NCBI RefSeq assembly: GCF_026262575.1
Contig: NZ_JAPKFL010000002.1
Span: forward strand, 124,001 to 188,000
Direction: 5' to 3'
DNA from: Streptomyces marinisediminis
Lineage (GTDB): Bacteria > Actinomycetota > Actinomycetes > Streptomycetales > Streptomycetaceae
Length of the DNA stretch: 64,000 bases
Shown here in pieces: positions 28,501 through 36,808 of this stretch. The notes beneath the pieces are model-generated. The model saw only the letters and a program-made list of their open reading frames with translations, did not search any database and was not told the origin of the DNA. Positions within the stretch are counted from its first letter, which is position 1. Each line of letters opens with the position of its first letter. Both the position numbers and the translations under genes were made by a program.

Positions 28501-31500
28501 TCCTCGTACACCTGGTGGTCAAGGAGTACCTGCGGCGTCTGGGAGACGGCGTAGACGGTCTCCCCCAGCCAGCGCGCGCCCAGCTCGCCCTGGGCGAACT
28601 CCTGGTCGCGGCCCTGTTCGCGGGCGCTGGCGAACACCACGGAGGCGAAGTCGGTCGCGGGCAGGCCGCGGTGCCGGGCGATCTCGCGCATGACCGCCAC
28701 GCCGCTGACCTGCCGGTGCTCCAGGTCCTGCCACAACTGCCGCTGGAGGCGCTCGGCCAGCGCCGTGAACCCGCCGCCGGGACGCAGGTCCACTTCCAGC
28801 AGGGTGACGGTGGTGAAGTCGCCGATGACCCCCTCGATGCCCGGGTGCGGCGGGTGCCGGTTGAACAGCGGCACGTCCAGGGTGAAGTGGCCGTCGCGGG
28901 ACCAGGTGCCGAGCACCGTGGCGTACGCGGCGAGCTGGACGGCCGAGGGGGTCAGGCCGCGCGCGGCGGCGCGCTCGCGCACCCGGGCCCAGGCGGCGGC
29001 CTCCAGCCGGGCCGCGCGCCGGGTACGGCGCACCGGACCGTCGGACGCGGCGCGGGGGCGCAGCGGCAGCCGGGGGTTGGGCGGCAGCGTCTCGGCGCGG
29101 CGCCGCCAGTAGGCGCGGGCCTGGGCGTGGGCGTCGCTCTCGCGCAGGCGCTCGGCCGCGAGCACGTGGTCGCGGAAGGACACGGGCAGCGCGGGCAGGG
29201 GCGCGTCGGGATCGGCGTAGAGGTCACCGAGTTCGAGGAAGAACAGGCGGACGCTGGCGACGTCGGCGACGAGCAGGTCGATGCCCACGTGCACCCGGGC
29301 GCGGGCGCCCTCCGTCCAGGTGACGCGGACGTCGAACAGCGGCCAGGAGTCCAGCGGCAGCACCTGGTGGCTCAACCGCTCGCGCAGCTCGCGCAGGTGG
29401 GCCTCGCGGCGTTCGGCGGGGGCCGCGCGCAGGTCGTACTCGGTGACGGGCACCTCGCCGACGTCGGGCAGGACCCGCTGCGTGCCGTCGGAGCCCACCT
29501 GGGCCCGCAGCATGTCGTGCCGCCGGACCAGGGCGTTCAGCGCCCGGCGCAGCCGGGCCAGGTCCAGGCCGACGGTGTCGTACTCGGTGTAGAGGTAGAT
29601 GGAGGTGGAGCCGAGCTCGTAGCCGCCGCCGCGGCCGACGAAGTAGGCGTGCTGGAGCTCGGTGAGCGGGAACGGCTCGTACCGGGCGGCCGGGTCGGAC
29701 GTCGGCGCGGGCCGGGCCGCGGCGCCGGACGCGCCTGACGCGGACCCGTCGCCGGGTCCGGGCGCGGCGCCGGGCGCGGAGCCGGGGCCGGGGTCGGCGT
29801 CCGTGTGTCCGGCGGGACGGACGTGTCCGGCGTGACCGGCGTGACCGGTGTGTCCGGCGGGGCCCGCCAGCTCCGCCGCGATGCGGGCGGCCACGTCCTC
29901 GACGGTGCCGCGCAGGAACTCGGCCAGCGGCAGGGCGACACGGAAGTCGCGGGCGAGCGCGTGGCGCAGCTCGACGGTGCGCAGGGACTCCAGGCCCAGG
30001 CGCACCAGCGGCTGGTCCTGCGGCACGGCGTCCGGTCCGGTCCCCAGGGCCAGGGCGATGCGGCGCCGCACCTCGGCGGCCAGGACCGGCGGCCGCAGCG
30101 CGGTGGGCAGCGCGAGCAGCGTCTGGCGCAGCGGGGCCGCCCCCGGCTCCCCCTGGCCCGCCACCCGCGCGACCGCCCCCGCCTCCGGTCCCGTCGCCAG
30201 CCGGCCCGCGTCGGCGCGCCCCCCGCCCGGACCGGCGGCCCCCGCGGCGTACAGCGCCGTGAGCGCGCCGTCCAGGTACGCCTGCCGGCAGGTGGTGCGG
30301 CGGATCTTGCCGCTGCCGGTCATCGGTATCTCCTCGGGCGCGACGAGGACGACGGCGTGCGGCTCGACCTCCTGCTCGGCCGCGACGGCGGCCCGCGCGG
30401 CGGCGGCCACCGCGGGCAGCTCCGCCTCGGCGACGCCGGTGACCGACTGCACGAGGACGAGCCGCTCCCCCTCCTCGGCGTCGACGGAGAACGCGGCGGC
30501 CGGAGCCGTGGCGAGCGCCGGGTGGGCGCGGCGGGCGGCGGCCTCCACGTCCTGCGGGTGGATGTTGCGGCCGCGGATGATGACGAGCTCCTTGAGCCGC
30601 CCGCACACCACGATTTCCTCGCCGTGCCGGAACGCCAGGTCGCCCGAGCGCAGGTAGGGTCCGTCGCCGTCGGCCAGCCGCGCGTCGAAGGTCTCGGCCG
30701 TCTGCTCGGGGCGGCGGAAGTAGCCCTGGTTGACGACCGTCCCGGCGAGCCACACCTCCCCCACCTCGCCCTCGGCGCACTCGGTGAGGGAGACCGGGTC
30801 GACCACGCGCAGCCGCACTCGCGGGTGCGGCACGCCGCAGCCCACCAGCTCCGTGGCGCGCTCGCCGCCCTCGGCCTCCCGGGCGCGCCCGGCTTCGAGC
30901 GCCGCCGCGTCCAGGGTGAGGGCCGACGGCCGCGGGGTGCGGCGCCCGCAGACGCCGAGGGTGACCTCGGTGAGCCCGTAGCCGGGGAACCACGCGGCGC
31001 GGCGGAAGCCGTGCGGGGCGAAGGTCTCGGTGAACGCCTCGATGGTGCGGCGCTGGATGCGCTCGGCGGCGTTGAACGCGGCGTGCCAGCGGCTGAGGTC
31101 GAGCCGGGCGCGCTGCTCGGGCGTGACGCGCTCCACGCAGCGGTCGTAGGCGAAGTTGGGGCCGCAGCTGAAGACGGGCCCGGTGGCGTCGGAGACGGCC
31201 TTGAGCCAGCGGAAGGGTTCGGCGACGAAGTCGTCCGGGGTCAGCAGCGTGCAGTGGCCGCCGATGAACTGCGAGAGGGTCACCGTCCCGGCGATGCCGA
31301 GCGCGTGGTAGACGGGCATCCAGGTCACCACGTCGGCGCCGTCGGGGAGTTCGGCCAGGTCGCGGAAGACGCGGAGCTGCTCCAGGAGGTTGTCCTGGGT
31401 GACCATAACGCCCTTGGGCGCCCCCGTGGAGCCGGAGGTGTACTGGAGCAGTGCCAGGTCGCCGCCGTCGACGACGGGGGGCGCCCAGTCCTCCGGAGCG

Positions 31501-31982
31501 GCGCCGGGTCCGTCGACGTCCAGCCACGGCACGTCGGGGGCCCCGGAGGCCGCCCAGGCACGGCGCAGCTCGGCGGCCCGGTCCCGGTGGGCGACGACCG
31601 CGGCCACGTCGGCGTCCGCCCCGATCTGCAGATACCTTTCTGCGTCCGTCGCCCCGGCCTTGGGCGGTGCGCAGGCGACGACGCAGCAGCCCGCGTAGAA
31701 GCCGCCGAAGAGCGCGCCGACGAAGTCCGGGCCCGGCGGCAGCAGCAGCAACACCCGCCCCCGGCCCGCCCCCACCGCCTGGAGGCCCGCGGCCACGGCG
31801 CGGGCCCGCGCGTCGAGCCGGCCCCTGGTCAGCCGCGTGCCGGGCAGTTCCAGGCCGGTGCGCTCGTCGAACGCGGGGAAGGTGAAGGCCACCGCCTCCG
31901 GGGCCGCCGCGGCGCGCTCGCGCAGGACGTCCAGCAGGTTCCGGGCGCGTGGAGCCTCAACACGCCGTGTCCTGGCAGTCAT
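25545..31982 (-). CDS. Hybrid FAAL-NRPS: fatty acyl-AMP ligase - ACP - heterocyclization - adenylation(oxidase) - PCP
   Basis: A 2145-residue single-module synthetase. About 10-590: fatty acyl-AMP ligase (LLQYTSGSTGAPKGVMVT, FAAL-type insertion, ending MTGSGKIRRTTCR). About 620-700: acyl carrier (Ser in RLGLESLRTVE). About 770-1210: condensation domain with DLLVADVAS, which fits the DxxxxDxxS motif of heterocyclization (Cy) domains. About 1240-2000: adenylation domain (YVLYTSGSTGTPKGVAVS) interrupted after A8 by an McbC-like FMN oxidase, about 1720-1950 (DPLERLAF to ALEKGDELLHGLLGG), then LPLTGRGKLDRRAL. About 2040-2110: PCP (LGVDSVVMV). No thioesterase follows. Pocket residues (FDLSVADLFG, WNSVPALL, WLSGDW, GGATEAAIW) resemble cysteine pockets with deviations. 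Predicted product: an acyl group joined to an oxidised thiazole or oxazole carboxylate. Confidence 0.93.
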   Translation of the reverse strand: MTARTRRVEAPRARNLLDVLRERAAAAPEAVAFTFPAFDERTGLELPGTRLTRGRLDARARAVAAGLQAVGAGRGRVLLLLPPGPDFVGALFGGFYAGCCVVACAPPKAGATDAERYLQIGADADVAAVVAHRDRAAELRRAWAASGAPDVPWLDVDGPGAAPEDWAPPVVDGGDLALLQYTSGSTGAPKGVMVTQDNLLEQLRVFRDLAELPDGADVVTWMPVYHALGIAGTVTLSQFIGGHCTLLTPDDFVAEPFRWLKAVSDATGPVFSCGPNFAYDRCVERVTPEQRARLDLSRWHAAFNAAERIQRRTIEAFTETFAPHGFRRAAWFPGYGLTEVTLGVCGRRTPRPSALTLDAAALEAGRAREAEGGERATELVGCGVPHPRVRLRVVDPVSLTECAEGEVGEVWLAGTVVNQGYFRRPEQTAETFDARLADGDGPYLRSGDLAFRHGEEIVVCGRLKELVIIRGRNIHPQDVEAAARRAHPALATAPAAAFSVDAEEGERLVLVQSVTGVAEAELPAVAAAARAAVAAEQEVEPHAVVLVAPEEIPMTGSGKIRRTTCRQAYLDGALTALYAAGAAGPGGGRADAGRLATGPEAGAVARVAGQGEPGAAPLRQTLLALPTALRPPVLAAEVRRRIALALGTGPDAVPQDQPLVRLGLESLRTVELRHALARDFRVALPLAEFLRGTVEDVAARIAAELAGPAGHTGHAGHAGHVRPAGHTDADPGPGSAPGAAPGPGDGSASGASGAAARPAPTSDPAARYEPFPLTELQHAYFVGRGGGYELGSTSIYLYTEYDTVGLDLARLRRALNALVRRHDMLRAQVGSDGTQRVLPDVGEVPVTEYDLRAAPAERREAHLRELRERLSHQVLPLDSWPLFDVRVTWTEGARARVHVGIDLLVADVASVRLFFLELGDLYADPDAPLPALPVSFRDHVLAAERLRESDAHAQARAYWRRRAETLPPNPRLPLRPRAASDGPVRRTRRAARLEAAAWARVRERAAARGLTPSAVQLAAYATVLGTWSRDGHFTLDVPLFNRHPPHPGIEGVIGDFTTVTLLEVDLRPGGGFTALAERLQRQLWQDLEHRQVSGVAVMREIARHRGLPATDFASVVFASAREQGRDQEFAQGELGARWLGETVYAVSQTPQVLLDHQVYEDRGALSYNWDAAEELFRPGTLDAMFDAYTRLLGALAAEDEAAWGPDGTDVLPEADRALLAAANDTAGPVPEGLLCSGFVARATAHPERTAVVAAGRTLTYGTLHRRACRLARRLRAAGAAPGRLVAVGLGKGAEQVVAVLAAHLAGAAYLPVDPDLPPARQRRLLEHSGAPLLLTPPTGPGCEPPPGVTVLTVDPRAGEAVSDAPLEPVATPADLAYVLYTSGSTGTPKGVAVSHRAALGTVADFAERCALGPADRVLALSALGFDLSVADLFGVLGAGGTVVLPEPEAGADPARWLELLAEHRVSVWNSVPALLQMLVDHVGTGVPHPGLAHLRHVWLSGDWVPVDLPGRLRALAPDARVTAAGGATEAAIWSVAHEVVPADAGRDTVPYGTALRNQRADVRNDRLEPCPVGVVGEICIGGAGLAEGYWRDPERTAAAFVTDPRTGERLYRTGDLGRWLPEGEIEILGREDRQVKIRGHRIELGEVEAALLRQPEVAAAAVTVVGGDDGTARRLAAVVVPADADRTRPGAAGAAHTGPVGAEADGADAQPDAAARPGAGAEPGAEAAGGAEAGYRAWFGDVLTDPLERLAFTARRPGLRTDLPGPAHPLPGAEPTAAPARASHRAFAPHPVSVHALARLLEPLRSHEGGSGPRYRYASAGGLYPVQTYLYLAPGRVAGLDGGVYYHDPREHRLVAVTGGPVVEAAVHVPDNRRMFREAAFSVFLVARRAAVDPLYGARARDFCLLETGQMSQLLEEAAPTAGLGMCQVGVVRATGALRRALALEKGDELLHGLLGGALPAPDATTAGRAAPDARPLAEVLRERLAAALPAPLVPATFTEVPRLPLTGRGKLDRRALTRLAARAPAGTAAAPEDPGAPGAAGDTERVLLRVLRAELGLDGLTVHDHLPDLGVDSVVMVRLHRAVQSALGRAFPLVTMFEQPTVRRLADHLAEADGDGAPPAADGTAARPPARTRSERRRAARRQA

Positions 31983-32169
31983 GTCTCATCCCCATGTCGG
32001 TCTGTACGGCCGCCGTACCGGACAACGCACCCGCGCCCCGGGTGACTTCGGCAGGCCGACGGGTATCGTAACGATCCGATCATCAGCGATGACCAGCGGA
32101 CAAGACACCGGCATCGATGATCACGCCGTGACATCGGGACGTGACACGGGGCCGCGAGGAGGCGAGACG

Positions 32170-33186
32170 GTGGACGAGGCGGGCGCGTTCGTCACCCCGG
32201 AGCAGATCATCGACGACCTGTGGGCCCCCCGGGCCACGCAGGTGCTGGTCACCGCCGTCGAGCTCGACCTCTTCTCCCACCTGGCCGCCGGTGCCCGCAC
32301 GGCCGAGGACGTCGCCACCGCGGCGGCCGCCCACCCCCGCGCCGTGCGCCGCCTGCTGGACGCCCTGACGGCGCTCGGCTACCTCGATCCGGCCCACGAC
32401 GGCCCCGGCTACGCCCTGACCCCCGCGGCGCGCCGCTACCTCGTGCGCGACTCACCGTCCTACCTCGGCGCGCTGTGCCGCGAGACGCGGACCCTGTGGC
32501 AGCAGTGGCCCCGGCTGACCGACGTGGCGCGCACCGGGCGGCCCGTCGCGCGCTGGGAGAAGGAGCGGGACGGCCGGGAGAACTTCCCCGCCCTGGTCTC
32601 CGCCTGGTTCCCCATGAGCTTCGGCGCGGCCCGGGCGGCCGTGGCCGCGCTGCCGGAGGAGACCCGGGCGGGCTTCCGCCGCATCCTCGACGTCGCCGCG
32701 GGCTCCGGCGCCTGGTCCCTGGCCTTCGCCCTGGACCAGCCCGAAGCCCGCGTGACGACCGTCGACCACGCCGAGGTCTCCGAGGTCACCCGTGCCCACG
32801 CCGAGCGCTTCGGCGTCGCGGACCGCTACGAACACCGCTGCGGCGACCTGCGCGAGACCGACTTCGGCACCGGCTACGACCTGGTGACGCTCGGGTACAT
32901 CGTGCACACCGAGGGCCCCGAGTGGGGGCCTCGGCTGCTGCACAGGGCCTACACCGCGCTGCGCGAGGGCGGCACGCTGCTCATCGGGGACTGGCTGCCC
33001 AACGACGAGCGCACCGCTCCCGACCTCCCCCTGCTCTTCGCGGCCACCGACCTGCTCCTGTTCTCCGCGGACGGCGACGTCTTCCCCCTCAGCACCTACC
33101 GCGCCTGGCTGACGGCGGCCGGGTTCCGCACCGTCGAGACCCTCGACGTCCTGGCCGCCTCGCCGCTGATCGTGGCCACGAAGTAG
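32170..33186 (+). CDS. SAM-dependent O-methyltransferase of the synthetase locus
   Basis: A 338-residue enzyme of the PF00891 O-methyltransferase type. An N-terminal winged-helix dimerisation domain (about 8-95; VTPEQIIDDLWAPRATQVLV, ALTALGYLDPAHDGPGYALT) precedes the SAM fold with the glycine-rich ILDVAAGSGAWSLAFALDQP and GGTLLIGDWLPNDERTAPDL. The GTG at 32170 is chosen because a perfect AGGAGG (32157-32162) lies 7 bp before it; an ATG at 32089 is in frame but has no such site. It diverges from the synthetase over about 190 bp and probably methylates its product, either the carboxylate or a hydroxyl (inference). Confidence 0.85.
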   Translation: MDEAGAFVTPEQIIDDLWAPRATQVLVTAVELDLFSHLAAGARTAEDVATAAAAHPRAVRRLLDALTALGYLDPAHDGPGYALTPAARRYLVRDSPSYLGALCRETRTLWQQWPRLTDVARTGRPVARWEKERDGRENFPALVSAWFPMSFGAARAAVAALPEETRAGFRRILDVAAGSGAWSLAFALDQPEARVTTVDHAEVSEVTRAHAERFGVADRYEHRCGDLRETDFGTGYDLVTLGYIVHTEGPEWGPRLLHRAYTALREGGTLLIGDWLPNDERTAPDLPLLFAATDLLLFSADGDVFPLSTYRAWLTAAGFRTVETLDVLAASPLIVATK

Positions 33187-33198
33187 CGCGGCCCCGGC

Positions 33199-34068
33199 TC
33201 AGCCGGCCGCGCGGGCGGTGTGGACCGTGGTGGCCGTCAGGTAGAAGGCGTCGGCCCGGCGCAGCAGCCCGGCCGGGTCCTGCGGGTCCAGCAGGCGGGC
33301 CACGGTGGCGCGGTCCTCGGCGTCGAGCTGCTCGCCGCTCTGCTCCATCGTCCGGGCCAGGCGCGTGTGCAGGTACGCGCGCGCCCGCTCCTCCAGCGGC
33401 GCGGGGTGCTCGGTGAGGAAGGTGCGGCTGCCGGCCGGCCGCAGCCCGGCCCGCGTCAGCAGCCCCGGCCAGTCCTCCACCGTCGCCACCGTGCCGGGCA
33501 GCTCCGCGCGCATGGCGTTGAAACCGTCCTCGCTCGCCGCGTCGAGCCGGGCCTGCAACCCCGGGCGGCCGATGCCGATGTCCCGGGGCAGGTAGCGCGC
33601 GGGCAGCCCCCGCTCGACCACGGCCAGCAGGCCACCCGGCCGCAGTGTCGCCGCCAGCCCCTCCAGCGCCGCCTGCTGGTCCCCGATGTGGTGCACGGCA
33701 TGGCTCGTCCACACCACGTCCGCCTTCGGCAGCTCCCCGAACTGCTCGGGCAGCTCGGCGCGCTGCGTGCGCACCCGCTCGGCGAGCCGCTGCTCGACGG
33801 CCCGCTGCCGCGCCCGCTCCAGCAGCCCGGCGGCCTGGTCGACGGCGACGACCTCCGCGTCCGGGAAGGCGCGCGCCAGGTGGCAGCTCACCACCCCGGG
33901 CCCGCTGCCCACGTCGAGCACCCGGCGCACGGCCGGGTCGTCCCCGCGCAGCTTGCGCAGCCACTCCCCCGCGTCCCCGAGGAAGTCCGCGTACAGCTCC
34001 GCCTCGCGCTCCAGTTGGTCGGCCATGGCCTCCCAGTCGATGTCCTCATGGTGCCGATGTGCCGTCAT
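33199..34068 (-). CDS. Class I SAM-dependent methyltransferase
   Basis: A 289-residue methyltransferase. The SAM motif is RRVLDVGSGPGVVSCHLARA, the acidic second strand VVAVDQAAGLLERARQRAV, and post-motif ADVVWTSHAVHHIGDQQAAL is followed by [20 protein letters not shown]. The first 45 residues (WEAMADQLEREAELYADFLG) form a helical cap. The type is widespread in streptomycetes and is not specific to secondary metabolism, so membership of the neighbouring biosynthetic locus is uncertain; it converges with the O-methyltransferase gene with only 12 bp between the stops. The substrate is unknown. Confidence 0.88.
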   Translation of the reverse strand: MTAHRHHEDIDWEAMADQLEREAELYADFLGDAGEWLRKLRGDDPAVRRVLDVGSGPGVVSCHLARAFPDAEVVAVDQAAGLLERARQRAVEQRLAERVRTQRAELPEQFGELPKADVVWTSHAVHHIGDQQAALEGLAATLRPGGLLAVVERGLPARYLPRDIGIGRPGLQARLDAASEDGFNAMRAELPGTVATVEDWPGLLTRAGLRPAGSRTFLTEHPAPLEERARAYLHTRLARTMEQSGEQLDAEDRATVARLLDPQDPAGLLRRADAFYLTATTVHTARAAG

Positions 34069-34461
34069 GCGCCGTCCTGACCCTTCTCACACTGCTCACG
34101 GTTGCTCTCCCCCGCGCGGTTCCCCTCGCAGACCGCCACACCGAGCCTGCGCGGCCACCCCCACCCCAACAACCGAAGTTGCCACCCCGGCAAAAAACCT
34201 CACCCGTTCGGCCCCCTCCTCCAGCCGGGCCGCCCCGGGGCCGCAGCCGGAGCCACGGGTGCGCCGCACGGCCTCCGGACCCGGGCGGACCTCCGGCAGC
34301 GGGCGGCGACCCGGAAACGTCTGCACGGCCCCCCCGGCGGACGGGACGCCGCGGAGGCGGGACGCGCCCGGCCGACCGCCGACCGCCGGCCGCCTGCCGC
34401 CTGCCGCCTCAGACGCGATATTTCAGTGGCGGACGGGGTCGATGCGCACCAGGATGCACCC
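34069..34461. other. Divergent intergenic region, no gene seen
   Basis: These 393 bp separate a leftward methyltransferase gene from the rightward DinB gene. They contain Pro/Arg-coding low-complexity sequence and a locally AT-richer patch (GATATTTCAG at 34421-34430) close to the DinB start. They probably hold both promoters; I could not assign -35/-10 elements with confidence. Confidence 0.5.
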
Positions 34462-35037
34462 ATGGAACCAGGCGAGCGCGACAACGAAGCGGCGGTGACC
34501 CGGTGGACCGTCGCCACCGTCTACCCCGACATGTGGGTCGACCCGGACGACGACCCGCGCGAGGCCGAAACCGAGACGGTCGACGAACGCGGCACGCTGC
34601 TGGACTACCTGCGCCACTTCCGCCTCACCCTCGAGATGAAGTGTGCGGGCCTGGACGCCGGACAGATGGCCCGGCGCTCCGTACCGCCGTCCACCATGTC
34701 CCTGCTCGGCCTGGTGCGGCACATGGCCGAGGAAGAACGGCACTTCCGCCGGTTGGCGGGCGAGGACTCGCCCAGGATCTACCGCACCGCCGAAGACCGG
34801 GACGGCGACTGGAACGGCGCGGTCGCCGACCCGGCCGTCGTGGAGGACGCGTGGCGCCAGTGGCGGACCGAGAGTGAACTGACCGACCGTTTCATCGCCG
34901 GACGCACCGACCTCGGCACGCGGACCGGGGAGGCCCCGCTCCGCGACATCCTGGTGATGCAGATCGCCGAGTACGCGCGGCACTGCGGCCACGCCGACCT
35001 CCTGCGCGAGCGCATCGACGGCCGAGTGGGCCAGTGA
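34462..35037 (+). CDS. DinB/DUF664 family protein
   Basis: A 191-residue four-helix-bundle protein of the DinB superfamily (DUF664). Family landmarks are ETVDERGTLLDYLRHFRLTL, the metal-site His residues in LGLVRHMAEEERHFRRLAG and MQIAEYARHCGHADLLRERI. Members bind a divalent metal and some are thiol-dependent transferases (mycothiol or bacillithiol). The ATG at 34462 puts the domain at the usual place. It is the last gene before the IS-containing accessory region. Confidence 0.9.
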   Translation: MEPGERDNEAAVTRWTVATVYPDMWVDPDDDPREAETETVDERGTLLDYLRHFRLTLEMKCAGLDAGQMARRSVPPSTMSLLGLVRHMAEEERHFRRLAGEDSPRIYRTAEDRDGDWNGAVADPAVVEDAWRQWRTESELTDRFIAGRTDLGTRTGEAPLRDILVMQIAEYARHCGHADLLRERIDGRVGQ

Positions 35038-35503
35038 CCACGCCGCCGCGGGCACGTCCCCAGGCCGCGCGAGAAGCCAGCCGTCCCTCACCGACACCGC
35101 CTGCGCCACACTGACCACCACCCTCGCCCGGGCCGACACCGCCGCCACACTCCCGGAAAGTCCCCGCCGAAGTCGCCACCCACCGAAAACCCGCCGGCGC
35201 CGGGCGCACCGCCGCGGCCTCAACTGGCGTATCACCGCGCAACCGCACCGGCGCACTCAGGCAGCCCGCAGCCGAACCAACGTCCCCGGCACGTCACCCC
35301 TCTCCCCCGCACCACACCTTCGGCCGCGGCACGAACACGGAGTCCGAGGAACGCGGGCCGACGCCGCTGATGACGGTCAGAGGCCTCGCCACACGATGTG
35401 GCGAGGCATCAGCCGGTTCGTATCAGGCTGCTTCGGTCCTGCTCGAAGTCGCGGGTGCTGCACCCGCCCGTACGGCGGGCAGCCTCCGCGCCCACGCTCG
35501 GAG
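35038..35503. other. Gene-free left edge of the accessory region
   Basis: There is no credible gene in these 466 bp between the DinB gene and the IS element. It contains one clear hairpin (35383-35407). Composition falls off toward the IS side. It may hold remnants of a gene lost when the IS inserted, but nothing can be recognised. Confidence 0.5.
35383..35407. terminator. Short hairpin, possible terminator
   Basis: Perfect 10-bp arms GCCTCGCCAC (35383-35392) and GTGGCGAGGC (35398-35407) enclose the loop ACGAT. It lies 345 bp after the DinB gene and about 100 bp before the IS left end, so it may have ended a now-lost transcript. Confidence 0.5.
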
Positions 35504-35530
35504 TGAGCTGCACCGAGTTTCGTGGAGTCC
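35504..35530 (+). repeat. IS left terminal inverted repeat
   Basis: A 27-bp end that pairs with 36782-36808 at 23 of 27 positions. It begins TGAGCTG and ends in the conserved TTCGTGGAGTCC block. It lies downstream of the orfB stop. Confidence 0.8.
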
Positions 35531-35542
35531 GCGATCGTGTGT

Positions 35543-36428
35543 TCAAGCGGTCTGCGGGACGTCGTCCAGTTGCGCCCAGTGTGCCTGTTCGTACTCGTCG
35601 GGTGGTACGTAGCCGAGGGCGGAGTGGAGTCGTTCACCGTTGTACCACGCGACCCACTGGAAGACGGCCCGCTCGACCTGGTCGAAGTCCCGCCATGGCC
35701 CCTGATGTTCGATCAGTTCGGCCTTGCATGTGCCGTTGAGGGCCTCGGCCATCGCGTTGTCGTAACTGTCCGCGACGGAACCGACCGACGCGGAAGCTCC
35801 AACCTCCGCGAGACGCTCCGTATATCGAATGGACACGTACTGCGACCCTCTGCCGCTGTGGTGGATGAGCCCGGCGTCCTTCTTGACCCTCTGCCGCCAC
35901 AGCGCCATCTCCAGCGCGTCCAGCGGCAGGTCCGTGCGCAGGTGCGTGGCGGCCTGCCAGCCCACGATCCGGCGTGCATTACGCGTCCAGGACGAACGCC
36001 ACGTAGACCCACCCCGACCAGGTGCGGATGGAGGTCAGGTCCGCCAGCCACAACTGGTTGGGCCGCTCGGCGGTGAAACGGCGGTTGACCAGGTCCGGCG
36101 GGCGCGGCGCGGCCGGCTCGGGGACCGTGGTGCGGCGGCGCTGCCCGCGGATGACGCCCTCGATGCCGAGCTCGCGCATCAGCCGCTCGACCGTGCAGCG
36201 GGCCACCGCGTGTCCCGCGCGGACCAGGGCGCGGGTGACGCGGCGGGCGCCGTAGGTGCGGCCGGAGTCCTCCCACGCGGCTGTGACCAGCGGGACCAGT
36301 TCTTCGTCGCGCAGGCGGCGGGCCGACTTCGGCCGCGTCTTGCGCGCGAAGTACGTCGACGGCGACAGCTCCAGCACCCGGCAGACGGGATCGACCCCGA
36401 GGCCCTTGTCGCGCAGGTGGTCGATCAC
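35543..36428 (-). pseudogene. IS3-family transposase OrfB, frameshifted and catalytic-site mutant
   Basis: The integrase-like catalytic half of the transposase. The first part (GTG start at 36428) reads VIDHLRDKGLGVDPVCRVLE, then RPNQLWLADLTSIRTWSGWV with the first catalytic Asp and ends prematurely at FVLDA-stop near 35979. The continuation RRIVGWQAATHLRTDLPL to the end at 35543 is in another frame, consistent with one extra A in the GCGTAATGCACG context. In that part the second Asp is replaced by Gly (codon GGC for GAC in HHSGRGSQY), while DNAMAEALN keeps the final Glu. Both changes would abolish transposition. Confidence 0.88.
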
Positions 36429-36736
36429 CTGCTCGGCCTCGTCCGGGGACGGTCGATCTCCAGGGCAAAAAACACCGAGGCGGCCTTCAGGATCTCGTTG
36501 GCCCGCCTCAACCCGGCGTTCTCCTTGCGAAGTTCCTTCAACTCGTCGCGCTCGGCAGTCCCCAGCCGGTCGTCACGCTCACCGGCGTCCGCCTCGGCCT
36601 GGCGGACCCAGGACCTCAGGGCTTCCTTGTGGATGCCGAGGTCGCGGGCGACGTGGGCCACAGGACGGCCGGTCGAGCGGACCTCGCGCACCGCCCGCTC
36701 ACGCAGCTCATCGGGATATCTACGGGGTGCTGGCAT
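36425..36736 (-). CDS. IS3-family transposase OrfA
   Basis: A 103-residue helix-turn-helix protein of the IS3/IS911 OrfA type. PDELRERAVREVRSTGRPVA and DLGIHKEALRSWVRQAEADA form the HTH that recognises the IS ends, and ELKELRKENAGLRRANEILK is the leucine-zipper segment leading to OrfB. Its stop overlaps the GTG of orfB by four bases, where IS3 elements usually make an OrfAB fusion by -1 frameshifting. It looks intact, but its partner is dead. Confidence 0.92.
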   Translation of the reverse strand: MPAPRRYPDELRERAVREVRSTGRPVAHVARDLGIHKEALRSWVRQAEADAGERDDRLGTAERDELKELRKENAGLRRANEILKAASVFFALEIDRPRTRPSR

Positions 36737-36781
36737 TGCTCGTGGTTCTCCTCACGCCTGGAAGCGTAACCCAGGCTTCAG

Positions 36782-36808
36782 GGACTCCACGAAGATCAGT
36801 ACAGCTCA
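36782..36808 (-). repeat. IS right terminal inverted repeat
   Basis: A 27-bp end upstream of orfA, the partner of 35504-35530. Read on the minus strand it starts TGAGCTGTACTGAT and contains the same TTCGTGGAGTCC core. Confidence 0.8.

Larger units (their letters stand above)
35504..36808 (-). mobile_element. IS3-family insertion sequence, inactive
   Basis: A 1305-bp element bounded by imperfect 27-bp terminal inverted repeats that both start TGAGCTG and share the core TTCGTGGAGTCC. It carries an orfA/orfB transposase pair on the minus strand in the IS3 arrangement. orfB is frameshifted near 35979 and has lost the second catalytic Asp (HHSGRGSQY instead of HHSDRGSQY). No clear target-site duplication is seen outside the repeats, so the ends may be off by a few bases or the flanks have changed since insertion. 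Confidence 0.88.

Noticed and set aside
25527..29738. 1403-codon plus-strand frame opposite the synthetase
   Set aside because: Same shadow effect; Gly/Arg/Gln/Val repeats only and no ribosome binding site.
29805..32045. 746-codon plus-strand frame opposite the FAAL domain
   Set aside because: Antisense shadow of the fatty acyl-AMP ligase coding sequence.
32089..32169. Upstream ATG start for the O-methyltransferase
   Set aside because: No ribosome binding site before it, whereas a perfect AGGAGG precedes the GTG at 32170.
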